Positions 1-9,198 of a DNA stretch of 64,000 bases are shown here, piece by piece. Source of the stretch: Muribaculaceae bacterium. GTDB taxonomy: Bacteria; Bacteroidota; Bacteroidia; Bacteroidales; Muribaculaceae. Position 1 is the stretch's first letter; each line of letters starts with the position of its first letter. The notes under the pieces are model-generated. The model was not told the origin of the DNA, did no database searches, and was given only the letters and a program-made list of their open reading frames with translations. The stretch is from contig JAFZKD010000116.1 of assembly GCA_017553785.1 (NCBI GenBank), forward strand, positions 1 through 64,000, read 5' to 3'. Both the position numbers and the translations under genes were made by a program.

Positions 1-11
1 AACTCTAGATT

Positions 12-284
12 ATGGCACATAAAAAAGGTGTCGGCAGTTCAAAGAACGGCCGCGAGAGCGAAAGCAAACGTCTCGGCGTGAAGATTTTTGGTGGTCAGTT
101 TGCCAAGGCTGGTAACATCATCCGCCGTCAGCGCGGTACCCAGCACCGTCCTGGCAAGAACGTAGGCATGGGCAAGGACCACACCCTCTATGCCCTGGTT
201 GATGGCACTGTAGAGTTCCAGCACCGCGCTGGTCACATCTACATCAATGTGATCCAGGACACTCCCAAGGAGGAACAGAACTAA
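12..284 (+). CDS. rpmA: 50S ribosomal protein L27
   Basis: The 90-residue protein is L27 of the large ribosomal subunit, which lies near the peptidyl-transferase centre and the P-site tRNA. The N-terminus [16 protein letters not shown] and the downstream [17 protein letters not shown] and [11 protein letters not shown] stretches are the family signature, and the length is normal. The Gly/Lys-rich start is of the type that needs no N-terminal processing. rplU (L21) normally lies just upstream and would be outside the window. A hairpin at 313-342 closes the transcript. The identity is certain for practical purposes. Confidence 0.98.
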   Translation: MAHKKGVGSSKNGRESESKRLGVKIFGGQFAKAGNIIRRQRGTQHRPGKNVGMGKDHTLYALVDGTVEFQHRAGHIYINVIQDTPKEEQN

Positions 285-312
285 GGAAATTAATCCCAAC
301 CCTAAAGGGACG

Positions 313-342
313 AGGGTGAGTACCATAACGGTTGCTCACCCT
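313..342 (+). terminator. Hairpin terminator after rpmA
   Basis: AGGGTGAG and CTCACCCT form a perfect 8 bp stem with a 14 nt loop, followed by TGTTATTTATT. It lies 28 bp after the rpmA stop, between convergent genes. The T-rich tail is weak, so Rho-independent function is likely but not assured. Confidence 0.6.
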
Positions 343-414
343 TGTTATTTATTGCGCGGTCTAGCACCCACTGTTGACAAGCGTCAAAGTAGCGCGAGCA
401 TTATCAACTGAAGC

Positions 415-855
415 CTAATACTCCTCGGCCTCGACATCAATGATGCGCGGGTCTCTGGAATCGAAGTGAGGAATGGTGATGTCGGTTTCTTCTCCCTCCT
501 CGGGACCGAACCACTCACGCATGCGCTCACGAGCCTTACGTTCAATCTCGGGAGTGATAAACTTCTTGATCTTGATCAGCGCCCATGCTAGAGCAGCCAG
601 GTCGTCGGTGAAACCTAAGCCCAGAATGGCATCAGGAATCAAGTCCAGGGGCAGGATGAAATAACCCAAAGCACCCAAGATCTTGAGCTTAAGGCTAGAG
701 GGAACAGCCGGGTCTCGCGCCACATAATAGAGCACAAGGACATAATAGACAGCCTTGCGACCAGCCTTCTTGGCCACTTTGCTCAGTTTCTTCCACAACT
801 TGCTGTCGTTAAAGTACTGGGCATAATCGTCCAGATTGATGTTGTTGATTGTCAT
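415..855 (-). CDS. YkvA family (DUF1232) protein
   Basis: This 146-residue protein carries the DUF1232 core at about residues 45-100: YYVARDPAVPSSLKLKILGA, then GYFILPLDLIPDAILGLGF, then TDDLAALAWAL. The LPLDLIPD motif followed by TDD is diagnostic of YkvA-like proteins, which have two short hydrophobic segments and are presumed membrane-associated. Their function is unknown. The acidic C-terminal tail after residue 115 is not part of the domain. The gene is monocistronic and convergent with rpmA. The family call is firm; no biochemical role can be given. Confidence 0.92.
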   Translation of the reverse strand: MTINNINLDDYAQYFNDSKLWKKLSKVAKKAGRKAVYYVLVLYYVARDPAVPSSLKLKILGALGYFILPLDLIPDAILGLGFTDDLAALAWALIKIKKFITPEIERKARERMREWFGPEEGEETDITIPHFDSRDPRIIDVEAEEY

Positions 856-933
856 TCTTGTTCTTGGTTAACAGTCAATACTGCAACCCTTTACAGCAAA
901 TTGCGTGCCAAGATGAAAGCTAATGTCTAAAAC

Positions 934-2265
934 CTAAGGAGTAACAGTGACTTTGACCTTGGCAATGCGGTGTTTCACGACCTTCATGACAGTGAATGTG
1001 AAGCGCTCGTGCTTGACGACTTCTTTTTCCTGCAAGAAGTCACCCTTGATGTCAAGCAGGAGACCTGCAATGGTCTCGGCTTCCTCGCCATGTTCACCCA
1101 ATTCCTCCTCATCAATATCCATCACACGGGCAAAGTCGCTTAACAACGTCTTGCCGTCGAACATCCACGTGTTCTTGTTGATGCGGTTATAGAATTTCTC
1201 CTCGGTGTCATACTCGTCATTGATTTCACCAACGATTTCCTCCAGCACGTCCTCAAGAGTCGCGATTCCCTGGGTGCAGCCATACTCGTCAACGATAATG
1301 GCCATGTGCATCTTCTTGCGGCGGAAATCCTCGAGCAGGTCATCGAGCATTCGGGTCTCGGGCACAAAATAAGCGGGGCGCATGAGCGTCTGCCACTTGA
1401 AGGTATTGTCACGGGTGCCGATGTAGGGCAACAGGTCCTTGGCATAAAGGATACCCTTGATGTTGTCGGGGGTCTCCTCATAAACCGGCATGCGCGAGTA
1501 GCCCGTATCAATCACCTTGCTCACCACCTTGTCAAAATCATCATCCTGGTCGATATCCACCACGTCAACACGCGGACGCATAATATCGCTCACCGTCTTG
1601 TCGCCAAATGAGAGGATTCCTTCAAGCAGTTCCTTCTCATCTGGATTCTTGACCTCGCTCACCTCGAGGGCTCGGGTGAGGTCATCGACCGAGAGTTCCT
1701 CGGTCTGTGCGGGAACGACCTTGCTCACCAGGCTTGTGCTGCGCACCAGCAGTGCCGTCAACGGCGAGAAGAGTTTGACTGCCGCCTTGAGCGGGGCCGA
1801 AGTCAAAGCGGCAAACTTGGAATTGAAGTTAGTGGCATATAACTTGGGAATCACCTCTCCAAAGAGCAGAATCAGGAAGGTGAGGATTACCGTCTGCACG
1901 ATGAAATCGAGCACCGTACTCCGAAAATCAAAGATCTGGTTCATCGCATAGTTCAATACGATGGCAATCATGATGTTAACCAGATTGTTTCCCACCAGAA
2001 TGGTGGCAAGCAGTTTCTCGGGATTCTTCAACAATTCCTTCACCCGTTCACGGCGATATTGATCCTCAATGTTGTCAATATCATCGTCATGCAACGAGAA
2101 ATAGGCAATCTCGCTGCCCGAGTTAAAAGCCGACAGGAAAAGTCCCAATACGGCGACTATGATTGCGATGATGCTACCCCCAGTGGGCGCGTTGAAAGTG
2201 ACAAGCGGATGAACGCTCGAATTGCAGAGTACCGATAACAGGCACGATAACGGGTCAGGATCCAA
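934..2265 (-). CDS. gldE: CNNM/CBS/CorC-HlyC membrane protein, GldE-like
   Basis: The 443-residue protein has a CNNM (DUF21) membrane domain at about residues 30-190, with several hydrophobic helices and the SAFNSGSEIAYFSL segment typical of the family. Two CBS domains follow (about 205-335, containing MRPRVDVVDIDQDDDFD and MHMAIIVDEYGCTQGIATLE), then a C-terminal CorC/HlyC domain. Bacteroidota proteins of this layout and length are called GldE, linked to gliding and type IX secretion in Flavobacterium. In a non-gliding Bacteroidales the protein may instead act in divalent-cation efflux. A -7 promoter box lies just upstream at 2295-2302. The domain call is firm; the GldE assignment is by family resemblance. 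Confidence 0.88.
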   Translation of the reverse strand: MDPDPLSCLLSVLCNSSVHPLVTFNAPTGGSIIAIIVAVLGLFLSAFNSGSEIAYFSLHDDDIDNIEDQYRRERVKELLKNPEKLLATILVGNNLVNIMIAIVLNYAMNQIFDFRSTVLDFIVQTVILTFLILLFGEVIPKLYATNFNSKFAALTSAPLKAAVKLFSPLTALLVRSTSLVSKVVPAQTEELSVDDLTRALEVSEVKNPDEKELLEGILSFGDKTVSDIMRPRVDVVDIDQDDDFDKVVSKVIDTGYSRMPVYEETPDNIKGILYAKDLLPYIGTRDNTFKWQTLMRPAYFVPETRMLDDLLEDFRRKKMHMAIIVDEYGCTQGIATLEDVLEEIVGEINDEYDTEEKFYNRINKNTWMFDGKTLLSDFARVMDIDEEELGEHGEEAETIAGLLLDIKGDFLQEKEVVKHERFTFTVMKVVKHRIAKVKVTVTP

Positions 2266-2294
2266 AATAAATGTAATATTGTTGAATAATGCGA

Positions 2295-2302
2295 CAAAGT
2301 TA
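2295..2302 (-). promoter_or_regulatory. -7 promoter box for gldE
   Basis: The minus strand reads TAACTTTG, matching the Bacteroidota -7 consensus TAnnTTTG, 29 bp before the gldE start. The -33 position 20 bp away reads GTTG instead of TTTG. The spacer contains the AAAAAAGCAC run shared with other promoters in this window. Confidence 0.55.
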
Positions 2303-2471
2303 GTGCTTTTTTAGCATCTACACAACAAGCAACATAACTATTCCTTTTAAAAATAAGTTAAGAAAAGCACCAGACGTCACCAATGAAAAGGAAAACAATA
2401 AATACAATAAACACAAACTGTTAAAAACCAGTCAATTGTAATTATTGTCTTCCCTTTATCGTTTCTTCTTT

Positions 2472-3356
2472 TTACTTCATGGGCTCGACGGTGTAGCCGC
2501 GGTTGCGGAGCAGTTGCAGCAGGCCCTGGTCGCCGGGCAAGTGACCTGCACCAACACACACTAGGCATGCGCGCTCGGGTATCATCTTGACGAGCTTCTC
2601 GACCCAGTTGCGATTGCGTTCATAGATGAGGGCATCCATCGCCTCGGCATCATCACCACCGATTTCAGGATCGGTCATGATTTTCTCAATCTTGTCAAGG
2701 TCCTGAGCCATATAGGCCTCGACGAGCGCCGAAGACTGAACCATGAAGAGTTCATCCTTTTTGCAAGCATCCAAGAGACCTTTAGCCTGCTCGGTCAAAG
2801 GAGCATTAAAGAGCAGATCTATCTGTTCCTCGACAGATTCCAATCCAACCGATGGGCGGCCCATTTCATTGGCACGGTTTTGTACCGCCATATCAATCAA
2901 ATCATTAGCATTAAAATTGGGTAAGTACTTCATGGCCTGCATAGCCTGCATCTGCATACTGATGGCGCTAGGTTTGAGACTCTTCATCTGCTCCATCTTC
3001 ACACCCATGATGCCGAAGTATTTGTTGAACACCTTCTCAACAATAGCATACTCCTCGCTCGTGAACAACTTATCGAGCGTGCTGTCGGGGGGTGCGACCA
3101 TGGCTTGAGCCATCGCCATCTGTGACTCTTGGCTCATCATCTCTTCACTCTCGATTTCTCCCACAACGATGTCACAGTCCTCTAGGGCCTGCTCCATGCC
3201 CGGAATCTTGTCCATCATCGATGACGGCGCAAAATGATAGGTACCCATGATGTAACTGGGTCGTCCCAATCCGTTACCGCTCACTTTCCACAAGATTTGG
3301 GCCTGTAAGGCACAAGCGACTGTCAGCACAGTCAAAAAAAGGAATAATCTTTTCAT
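2472..3356 (-). CDS. TraB/GumN family secreted protein
   Basis: The 294-residue protein starts with a signal peptide (MKRLFLFLTVLTVACALQAQ), then ILWKVSGNGLGRPSYIMGTY. The GTYHF motif, the later VVGEIE and the C-terminal CVGAGHLPGDQGLLQLLRNR are hallmarks of the TraB/GumN (TIKI-like) fold. Characterised eukaryotic TIKI members are metalloproteases; the bacterial ones are mostly uncharacterised, so the activity here is inferred only. The conserved His in GTYHF and in GAGHLPG is present. The gene stands alone, with a -7 box upstream at 3388-3395. Confidence 0.9.
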   Translation of the reverse strand: MKRLFLFLTVLTVACALQAQILWKVSGNGLGRPSYIMGTYHFAPSSMMDKIPGMEQALEDCDIVVGEIESEEMMSQESQMAMAQAMVAPPDSTLDKLFTSEEYAIVEKVFNKYFGIMGVKMEQMKSLKPSAISMQMQAMQAMKYLPNFNANDLIDMAVQNRANEMGRPSVGLESVEEQIDLLFNAPLTEQAKGLLDACKKDELFMVQSSALVEAYMAQDLDKIEKIMTDPEIGGDDAEAMDALIYERNRNWVEKLVKMIPERACLVCVGAGHLPGDQGLLQLLRNRGYTVEPMK

Positions 3357-3387
3357 AGTTATCTGATTTATCTTTTGTTCTCAACTA

Positions 3388-3395
3388 CAAAGTTA
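3388..3395 (-). promoter_or_regulatory. -7 promoter box for the TraB/GumN gene
   Basis: The minus strand reads TAACTTTG, a match to TAnnTTTG, 31 bp before the start codon. I see no good TTTG at the -33 position, so this rests on one half of the promoter. Confidence 0.45.
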
Positions 3396-3589
3396 GGTAA
3401 TTATCCTTATGAAACCAGCAAAATGATGTAATAATGTTCATAAAATCCCTTATTATGATGAAGAAATTCACTAAAAATGACCGATTATAGCGATTGTACA
3501 CCCGTTACTACAGATGTAATTTTGCAATGTGAAAAAGTGAATTAGTTATTAGTTGATTAAAAATTCATCTAGAGTAAACAGATAAAAGT

Positions 3590-3616
3590 GCCGCACCGAT
3601 GTGATATCGATGCGGC
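3590..3616 (-). terminator. Hairpin terminator after the C69 peptidase gene
   Basis: GCCGCAtCGAT and ATCGgTGCGGC pair (minus strand) with one internal mismatch, followed on the minus strand by ACTTTTATC. The site lies about 30 bp after the peptidase stop. A T-run on the other side means it could also work from the plus strand. Confidence 0.7.
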
Positions 3617-3644
3617 GTTTTTAGGCGGTTTTAGACACTTGTTA

Positions 3645-5336
3645 TTAGTTTCTGTCTTTGGGATCCAACCATACGGGTTCTTCGACCTTCAGGACGTCGC
3701 TACCCTTGACCTGCATCTCGTAGTACTCCTTGGTGTATCCGGGCCAATTGGGAGATACGGGTGTACCAGCCTCGTTGCGCTCAAACTTGCCGTCTTTCTC
3801 CTTCTTGACGTTGCCGTCGAGGTACTTCACAAACAGATACTCGCCCAATTTTTTGTAACGGGCTGTAGCATCCTGTCCCGCATTGACCGAATACCTCGTC
3901 AACAAGCGGATTGCGGCGGCACGATCGGTGGTGAGCAACGAGGTTGCCTGAGCCTCGATGACCGACTGCTGCTTGGCGAAGTTATCCTCGATGGCTCCCT
4001 GCACCTTGCGGATGTCGCCAATCATCTGTGAATAACGGTGATAGGCCTGATTAGCCACCCAGTTATTCACCCAGAAGGCACAGTCCCAATCCAGGGTATA
4101 GAGGTCGGCCTTTCCCTGACGGTAACTCTCTGGAACCTCAGTGATGCTGCAATACATGGGCACAAACACAGCGGTGTTGGCATCATCGACGCCGAACCAG
4201 AAGCAGCCGCCCACCTCATCGGGCAGCCATGAACGCATCTGTGCGGTGAAGACCCAACCCGTCTGCTGGGTAGCGATGGCACGCTCTTGGCTGTATTTCA
4301 CACCATCGACCTCAAAGTCCATGGGACGCCAGCGGTAAGGCACGCCATAGGCTGTCGTGGCACCGGGATCCTTAGTCATGTCAAACGGTGTTCCCTCGAA
4401 GTGGTCACGCATCATATCCTGCATGTCACGCACGCTGACCTTGCGGTCGGGCTTCACGTACAAGGGCATCACATCGGCATCGGCCTTGGTCTTGCCGTAG
4501 ATGAAGGGCAGATAAGCGTCCATGCCCTGGTGGAAACGGTTGAAGTAGCTCCAAACGCGGGCATCACAACCACGCAACGCGCCGGCGTCAAACTTCTGGT
4601 AAACAGGAGCGAAGGCGAAGTCGGCGTCCTTACCGCTGTACAAGCCTTTCTTTTTGGCAAACGAGATGACGTCCTTACTGTACATCACGTTCTTCTTGTC
4701 CTTCATATTGAATTTCCAGATACGGGGATTGTTGGCATGTCCGGCGATGCAGTCATCTGGGATGCGGATGGCTACCCAAACAGCACCAAGCTCATCAGGA
4801 CCCTTACCAATCATATCCATGATCCAGATCTCGTTGGGATCACCAATCGAGAACGATTCACCCTCGCTGGCATAACCGTATTGAGCCACCAGCTCGGTCA
4901 TCCACTTGATGGCCTCGCGCGCGGTCTTGGAACGCTGCAAAGCGATGTACATGAGGCTGCCGTAGTCGATGATCGACTTGCCACTGGTATCCCACAGTTC
5001 CTCACGTCCGCCCCAAGTGCTCTCGGCGATGGTCACCTGGTGTTCATTCATGTTGCCCACAACGGCATAGGTGTGAGCGACCTCGGGAATCGCACCCAAT
5101 CGCTTGCCGCTGTCCCAATCCTTGATCTCACGCATGGATCCGGGAGCATGGTCGGCAGCAGGAAGATACTGCAGGTCACCGAACAGCGTGTGGCTGTCGG
5201 CAGCATAGGTGATGATGGTCGAGCCATCGGCACTGGCATTCTTACCCACCAGCAGATTGGTGCATGCCTCGGCTGCAGTCCAGCCGGCAAATGCCAGCAT
5301 AGCGGCCGATAACAATTTAATTGACAGATGTTTCAT
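3645..5336 (-). CDS. C69 family dipeptidase
   Basis: The 563-residue protein is a peptidase family C69 (PepD-like) N-terminal nucleophile hydrolase that cleaves dipeptides. A signal peptide ends at AEA, which puts Cys25 (AEACTNLLVGKNASADGS) at the mature N-terminus, where the family has its catalytic cysteine. The ITYAADSHTLFGDLQ segment and the later STWGGREELWDTSG and TTAYGVPYRWRPM stretches support the family. The signal peptide suggests a periplasmic or outer-membrane role in peptide feeding rather than a cytoplasmic one. It is the last gene of a minus-strand run of envelope genes (9.2-3.6 kb) and is followed by a hairpin terminator. Confidence 0.95.
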   Translation of the reverse strand: MKHLSIKLLSAAMLAFAGWTAAEACTNLLVGKNASADGSTIITYAADSHTLFGDLQYLPAADHAPGSMREIKDWDSGKRLGAIPEVAHTYAVVGNMNEHQVTIAESTWGGREELWDTSGKSIIDYGSLMYIALQRSKTAREAIKWMTELVAQYGYASEGESFSIGDPNEIWIMDMIGKGPDELGAVWVAIRIPDDCIAGHANNPRIWKFNMKDKKNVMYSKDVISFAKKKGLYSGKDADFAFAPVYQKFDAGALRGCDARVWSYFNRFHQGMDAYLPFIYGKTKADADVMPLYVKPDRKVSVRDMQDMMRDHFEGTPFDMTKDPGATTAYGVPYRWRPMDFEVDGVKYSQERAIATQQTGWVFTAQMRSWLPDEVGGCFWFGVDDANTAVFVPMYCSITEVPESYRQGKADLYTLDWDCAFWVNNWVANQAYHRYSQMIGDIRKVQGAIEDNFAKQQSVIEAQATSLLTTDRAAAIRLLTRYSVNAGQDATARYKKLGEYLFVKYLDGNVKKEKDGKFERNEAGTPVSPNWPGYTKEYYEMQVKGSDVLKVEEPVWLDPKDRN

Positions 5337-5382
5337 TTTTCTTTAGTTTTAATCGTTATATGAATTAAGTGTTGATTTCCAA

Positions 5383-5895
5383 TTAGTTGCCCACAGGAAT
5401 ATCGTAGCCCGTGAGACGGAACGCCACCTGAAAAGCTGTCGCCTGTTTGCGAGGCTTTGGACCGGCATAATAATAGAACAGACGCTGCACGTCAAATGAC
5501 TTGACGCTGACCAGTTTGGTCTCACCGGGCTTAAGGCTGACAGGCACGGTAACACTGCGTTGGGTGAGCATTTCACCACTCATGGTAGTGTAACGCAACA
5601 GCAGCCTGACGGCACTCATGCGGTGAGATGTGTTATTGGTGATGAAGAACGATTCCTTAGAGTCGCTGGCGCGCTTGCTGTAGCCTTTCAGGGTCACCGC
5701 ATTGGGGTCGATTTGGGCAAGGCTGTCAGGCAACAGGCCATCGCTCGGTTCCAGCACAACGACAGGAACCTCGGCCGACTGCAGGTTTTTGCGAGTAGTC
5801 TTTGTCCTCGCATCTATCGTGCTGATACAGAGCGACATCACTATAACCGACAGCAGGAGCGGAAGTGTTAAAATATGTTTATCTCTTTGTTTCAT
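5383..5895 (-). CDS. Secreted protein of unknown function
   Basis: I do not recognise this protein (about 170 residues). It has an N-terminal hydrophobic segment (LPLLLSVIVMSLCISTIDA) that reads as a signal peptide. After it lies a beta-rich domain including YSKRASDSKESFFITNNTS and a later VSLKPGETKLVSVKSFDVQR, of the kind seen in small immunoglobulin-like envelope proteins. The ATG used here overlaps the stop of the upstream gene in TGATG, which implies translational coupling; a GTG one codon earlier is the alternative start. It lies between another unknown secreted protein and the C69 dipeptidase, so it probably shares their transcript. Confidence 0.75.
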   Translation of the reverse strand: MKQRDKHILTLPLLLSVIVMSLCISTIDARTKTTRKNLQSAEVPVVVLEPSDGLLPDSLAQIDPNAVTLKGYSKRASDSKESFFITNNTSHRMSAVRLLLRYTTMSGEMLTQRSVTVPVSLKPGETKLVSVKSFDVQRLFYYYAGPKPRKQATAFQVAFRLTGYDIPVGN

Positions 5896-6491
5896 CACAA
5901 GTATCGTACATGGTTAAAGGGGTTCCCGTCGCCTCCCTCGGGATAAATTTTCCTGAAGCCGATAGGCAGTTTTTCCTCTACCTTTTCGGGCACCACACTC
6001 ACCCCTCGGAAAAGTGTTGGCAGGAAACGGGCGATGTTCACTCTTACCTTAACTTTCCAATGCGGCGGGTCAAATGTCAGCGTCGTTGCGGTCTTGTTGA
6101 GCGTAGCGACACACTCCAAGGGCTTGATCAGCGTCAGTTTGTCCCGCTGGCTGTACAGCCACAGCTGGTATTTGTTATCGACCGCACTGCTGGCGATGTA
6201 GCCGATGACGGTACCGGGCACCAGATTGATGTCGGGCGAGTCAAGCAAGATAATGCGGTAGCCGATGTTGTGCGGTCCCTTACTACGCTCGATTCCCAGG
6301 GTCATTTCCTCGTTGGGATAGTACCAAATGCCCTCCAGGGGTTGCATGTCGGTCTCATCGAGCCTCACCTTCATCGAATCGAGGTCCAATCCATCGATCA
6401 CCACCGATTTCTTGGGCACGCCATTGCCTGCTACCGCCATGACGGGCAGCAGCATGAGCAGGAATGATATGATGGTCTTGCTGCAGGGCAT
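5895..6491 (-). CDS. Secreted protein of unknown function
   Basis: The 198-residue protein has a signal peptide (IISFLLMLLPVMAVAG) and no domain I can name. The region about 45-75 (MQPLEGIWYYPNEEMTLGIE) resembles lipocalin-like proteins that bind small ligands in its WYY and early-strand pattern, but this is weak. It lies 10 bp after the DUF3078 gene and overlaps the next gene at TGATG. Operon position suggests an envelope role with its neighbours. Confidence 0.75.
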   Translation of the reverse strand: MPCSKTIISFLLMLLPVMAVAGNGVPKKSVVIDGLDLDSMKVRLDETDMQPLEGIWYYPNEEMTLGIERSKGPHNIGYRIILLDSPDINLVPGTVIGYIASSAVDNKYQLWLYSQRDKLTLIKPLECVATLNKTATTLTFDPPHWKVKVRVNIARFLPTLFRGVSVVPEKVEEKLPIGFRKIYPEGGDGNPFNHVRYL

Positions 6492-6501
6492 GTTATCGTG
6501 A

Positions 6502-7752
6502 CTAATTCACTGTCGCGAAACGGTAAATCACTCCCAGACTGAGGATTTCCTTGAATTGCCAGAAGTTCCAGTCATCGTCACGGGCACGCGAACGGTCAAA
6601 GCGCAGGTGCGTGTAGAACTGAGTCGTCAGGTACTTGCCGATGGCAAAATCGAGCGTGTTCTCCCAGTCACCCTGAACGTACTCATAGTTGGTGAACATA
6701 TAAAGCCTGGAAGTCACCATCACACTGGGCGTGAATCTCCACAACAGTTTTGCCTCGAAATTGCTACCGAATGTGCTCTTGCTGTGGCATCCGGCATCGA
6801 TGCCGAATCTCGTCGGGTCAATATCAGTGATATTCCTGCAATACTTCCAGTTATAGGACAGCGGAGCGATGGCGAGTGTGAAGATGCGGTCATCGGTCTT
6901 CTTGTAGTTGTAGGTCATACCCAAACCGATGTTCAACTCGGCAGGAGACAAGAATGCGGCAGTCATGGTGCGCGTGTTGGTCTTGTAGTTGTTCAGGAAC
7001 TGGGTCGTGAACTGCATCATCGCACTATAGTACCAGTTTTTCACCGCTTTATAACCCAACTGTGAGGTAAACAGGAAGTTATCCTCGTTGATGAGGTATT
7101 TACGAATGCTGTCACCATGGGTTGTCGCCAGACCCAACTTATAGGACAACGAGTTGTTGAACAACCAGTTAGGATGCAAGTCCTGATTGAGGTTGCAGTT
7201 CCAGTTCACAGAACCGAGCAGAGCCAGGTTGTTCTCGCCGCCCTGGTACCAGTTGCCGCTGATGTAGGCTTGGGTGAACTGCAGCGAAGCGTTGAACACG
7301 TGCAGCCAGTCATGCATGTCGATTTTAGGGGCATCGGCAGGAGTCGCATCATCAGGCACCTCAATATTCTGGGGAGCAATCGTCAGCATGCCCTGGCGCG
7401 GTGAGCTGGAGATGACACCCTCGGGGGGTGCCTCGGGCAGGCTCTTGGCGTTATATGCCACCAGTTCGGGATGTTCAATCATTGCCCGCTGTCTCACTCG
7501 CATGACGTGGTTGGAATTCTCCATGGCCTCCTGCAACCAGGCGTCGTTGGCGTCCAGACAATATAGATCCTGGGATTTACAAGCTTTCACATGGGCCTCT
7601 GGCACAAGCTCATACTGGTCAAAAACCAAGGGCGCATAGAGCATGTCGGCGCTTTGTGATGGCTGTTCACTGTCTTGAGCGGCAGCATTGACACACATTG
7701 CCGCTAAGACGGCAAGTGCCACACATAATTTTGATGTAATCAGCTGTTTCAT
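6502..7752 (-). CDS. DUF3078 outer-membrane protein
   Basis: About 416 residues with a signal peptide (MKQLITSKLCVALAVLAAMC...NAAAQ). I chose this ATG because the nine codons before it add nothing to a good signal sequence. The second half carries the DUF3078 pattern: GNWYQGGENNLALLGSVNWN, then NLNQDLHPNWLFNNSLSYKL and repeated amphipathic beta strands ending at YRFATVN. The family is Bacteroidota-specific and predicted to be an outer-membrane beta barrel of unknown substrate. The final aromatic residue (FATVN) and alternating pattern support a barrel. It lies in the middle of the envelope gene run. Confidence 0.88.
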   Translation of the reverse strand: MKQLITSKLCVALAVLAAMCVNAAAQDSEQPSQSADMLYAPLVFDQYELVPEAHVKACKSQDLYCLDANDAWLQEAMENSNHVMRVRQRAMIEHPELVAYNAKSLPEAPPEGVISSSPRQGMLTIAPQNIEVPDDATPADAPKIDMHDWLHVFNASLQFTQAYISGNWYQGGENNLALLGSVNWNCNLNQDLHPNWLFNNSLSYKLGLATTHGDSIRKYLINEDNFLFTSQLGYKAVKNWYYSAMMQFTTQFLNNYKTNTRTMTAAFLSPAELNIGLGMTYNYKKTDDRIFTLAIAPLSYNWKYCRNITDIDPTRFGIDAGCHSKSTFGSNFEAKLLWRFTPSVMVTSRLYMFTNYEYVQGDWENTLDFAIGKYLTTQFYTHLRFDRSRARDDDWNFWQFKEILSLGVIYRFATVN

Positions 7753-7809
7753 TGGGTCATATGTTTTTTGGATGGTCACTTCTTCGGGTTGTTGCTATCG
7801 TTATCTCTG

Positions 7810-8406
7810 TCACGCCTCATAGAGTTTCTCTTTTCGGGCAGGGCGTTGCTGCTCGTTGGGTTTCTCAAGATCCTTGCCTTTGTTCTTCTGCACCTTTTGC
7901 TTCTTACGCTCTCGGTTCGGCTTCTGATCTTTGTTTTCGGCGAAGCTCTTGACCATATCCTCGACAGTCTCCCTGTTCCCATACAAATAATTGACCGTCA
8001 CCTCGATAATGAGATTTTGCCGCTTGGAAACCAGGTCGGCGATGATGGCGCGCGAACCGTCGGGCATTGAACCGCTGATACTATAGACCTTAAACCCCTT
8101 GACCTTGATGCGTCCGTCCTGGAGGTCATACATGCTATAGCCCAACGCTTTGCGCTGCAGGTTTTCGTTGAGCAGCTTCTTATCGTCGCCCTTGTCCTTG
8201 CTATAGAGCTGTATCGTCATCACCATGTCCTCCCAGTGGATCTCAAACCGGGTATTGCTTTGATAAGTGACGAAACCCGCCTCGGGCGTCTCAAACGACA
8301 GGTTGTACCGGCTCCAGGTATAGACCGTTGCTGTGGCATCAATGGCAACGAATGCCATCACCGCCAGCATCAGGGACCTTAACAGGATATGTCTCATTCT
8401 TCTCAT
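7810..8406 (-). CDS. Secreted protein with a basic C-terminal tail
   Basis: This 198-residue protein is not recognised. It has a signal peptide (LLRSLMLAVMAFVAIDATA), a compact domain to about residue 155, and then a strongly basic, Lys/Arg/Gln-rich tail of about 40 residues (KPNRERKKQKVQKNKGKD). Such a tail could bind nucleic acid, peptidoglycan acids or lipid headgroups; this is a guess. It lies 19 bp after the GH25 lysozyme gene and before DUF3078, so it is probably co-transcribed with them. Confidence 0.75.
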   Translation of the reverse strand: MRRMRHILLRSLMLAVMAFVAIDATATVYTWSRYNLSFETPEAGFVTYQSNTRFEIHWEDMVMTIQLYSKDKGDDKKLLNENLQRKALGYSMYDLQDGRIKVKGFKVYSISGSMPDGSRAIIADLVSKRQNLIIEVTVNYLYGNRETVEDMVKSFAENKDQKPNRERKKQKVQKNKGKDLEKPNEQQRPARKEKLYEA

Positions 8407-8425
8407 TCTGATACAGAGCTATAAA

Positions 8426-9184
8426 TTATGGATGTTGCACTTGATCCAGATAACGGGACCAATCCCGCTTGCTGCCACGGAACACATTCAGATCCACTTT
8501 ACCCTTCACACCCTTGACCGAGCCCTCGTGGCTGAATTGCTGGATGCGGTGTGGCATCGTGGGCTGCAGGTCGGGGCTGGTGAACGAACACAACCACAGG
8601 TCATGGTCACCCAGCAGGTCCTTGTAATACTTGTTGTAACCGTCAAGATTGGTGTATATCATCACGCTATAACCTTTGTCGGTGAGGATGTTAATCATCT
8701 CCATGACCCGGTTCACGGCAGTCTTGCGGTCTGTTGTGGCGCCATTACCCCAGTCGTCTTCCAGGTCGATGACCAGTGGCAGGTCTAATGTCTTTCCCTT
8801 GATTACGGAAAGGAAATTGGCGGCTTGCTCCTCTCCAGTGCGGTTCTTGCGAAAGAAATGGTAAGCCCCCACTTTCAAGCCGGCTTCATGCGCCCGCTTG
8901 TAATTCTTAGCGAAAGCATCATCCTTGTAGGTCTTCCCCTCGCTTGCCTTGATAAAGACAAACTGATAGTTGTCATCCCTCACCTGACCAAAATCAATGT
9001 CACCGTTGTGCCTCGACACGTCGATGCCGGCTACAGGATATCGGTAACGGTCCACATATACCGAATGGGGCAACACGTAGGACCACACTACATAGGCCCC
9101 CATCAACGCAACAAGTGCTGCTGCTCCAAGCAGGAGCAGCCACTTGATGAAGTCGGGTTGTGTAGGCACTCGGTTTTTCCCCAT
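8426..9184 (-). CDS. GH25 family lysozyme, membrane-anchored
   Basis: The 252-residue protein is a glycoside hydrolase family 25 muramidase, which cleaves MurNAc-GlcNAc bonds in peptidoglycan. The family strands are clear: VAGIDVSRHNGDIDFG with the catalytic-site Asp, FVFIKASEGKTYKDD, GLKVGAYHFFR, and LPLVIDLEDDWG with the acidic catalytic pair, then MIYTNLDGYNKYY and LWLCSF. A single N-terminal helix (LLLLGAAALVALMGAYVVWS) probably anchors it to the inner membrane facing the periplasm. It heads a minus-strand group of envelope genes. It may work in cell-wall turnover; I see nothing linking it to phage lysis. Confidence 0.95.
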   Translation of the reverse strand: MGKNRVPTQPDFIKWLLLLGAAALVALMGAYVVWSYVLPHSVYVDRYRYPVAGIDVSRHNGDIDFGQVRDDNYQFVFIKASEGKTYKDDAFAKNYKRAHEAGLKVGAYHFFRKNRTGEEQAANFLSVIKGKTLDLPLVIDLEDDWGNGATTDRKTAVNRVMEMINILTDKGYSVMIYTNLDGYNKYYKDLLGDHDLWLCSFTSPDLQPTMPHRIQQFSHEGSVKGVKGKVDLNVFRGSKRDWSRYLDQVQHP

Positions 9185-9198
9185 AGGCAGTCAGGGTG

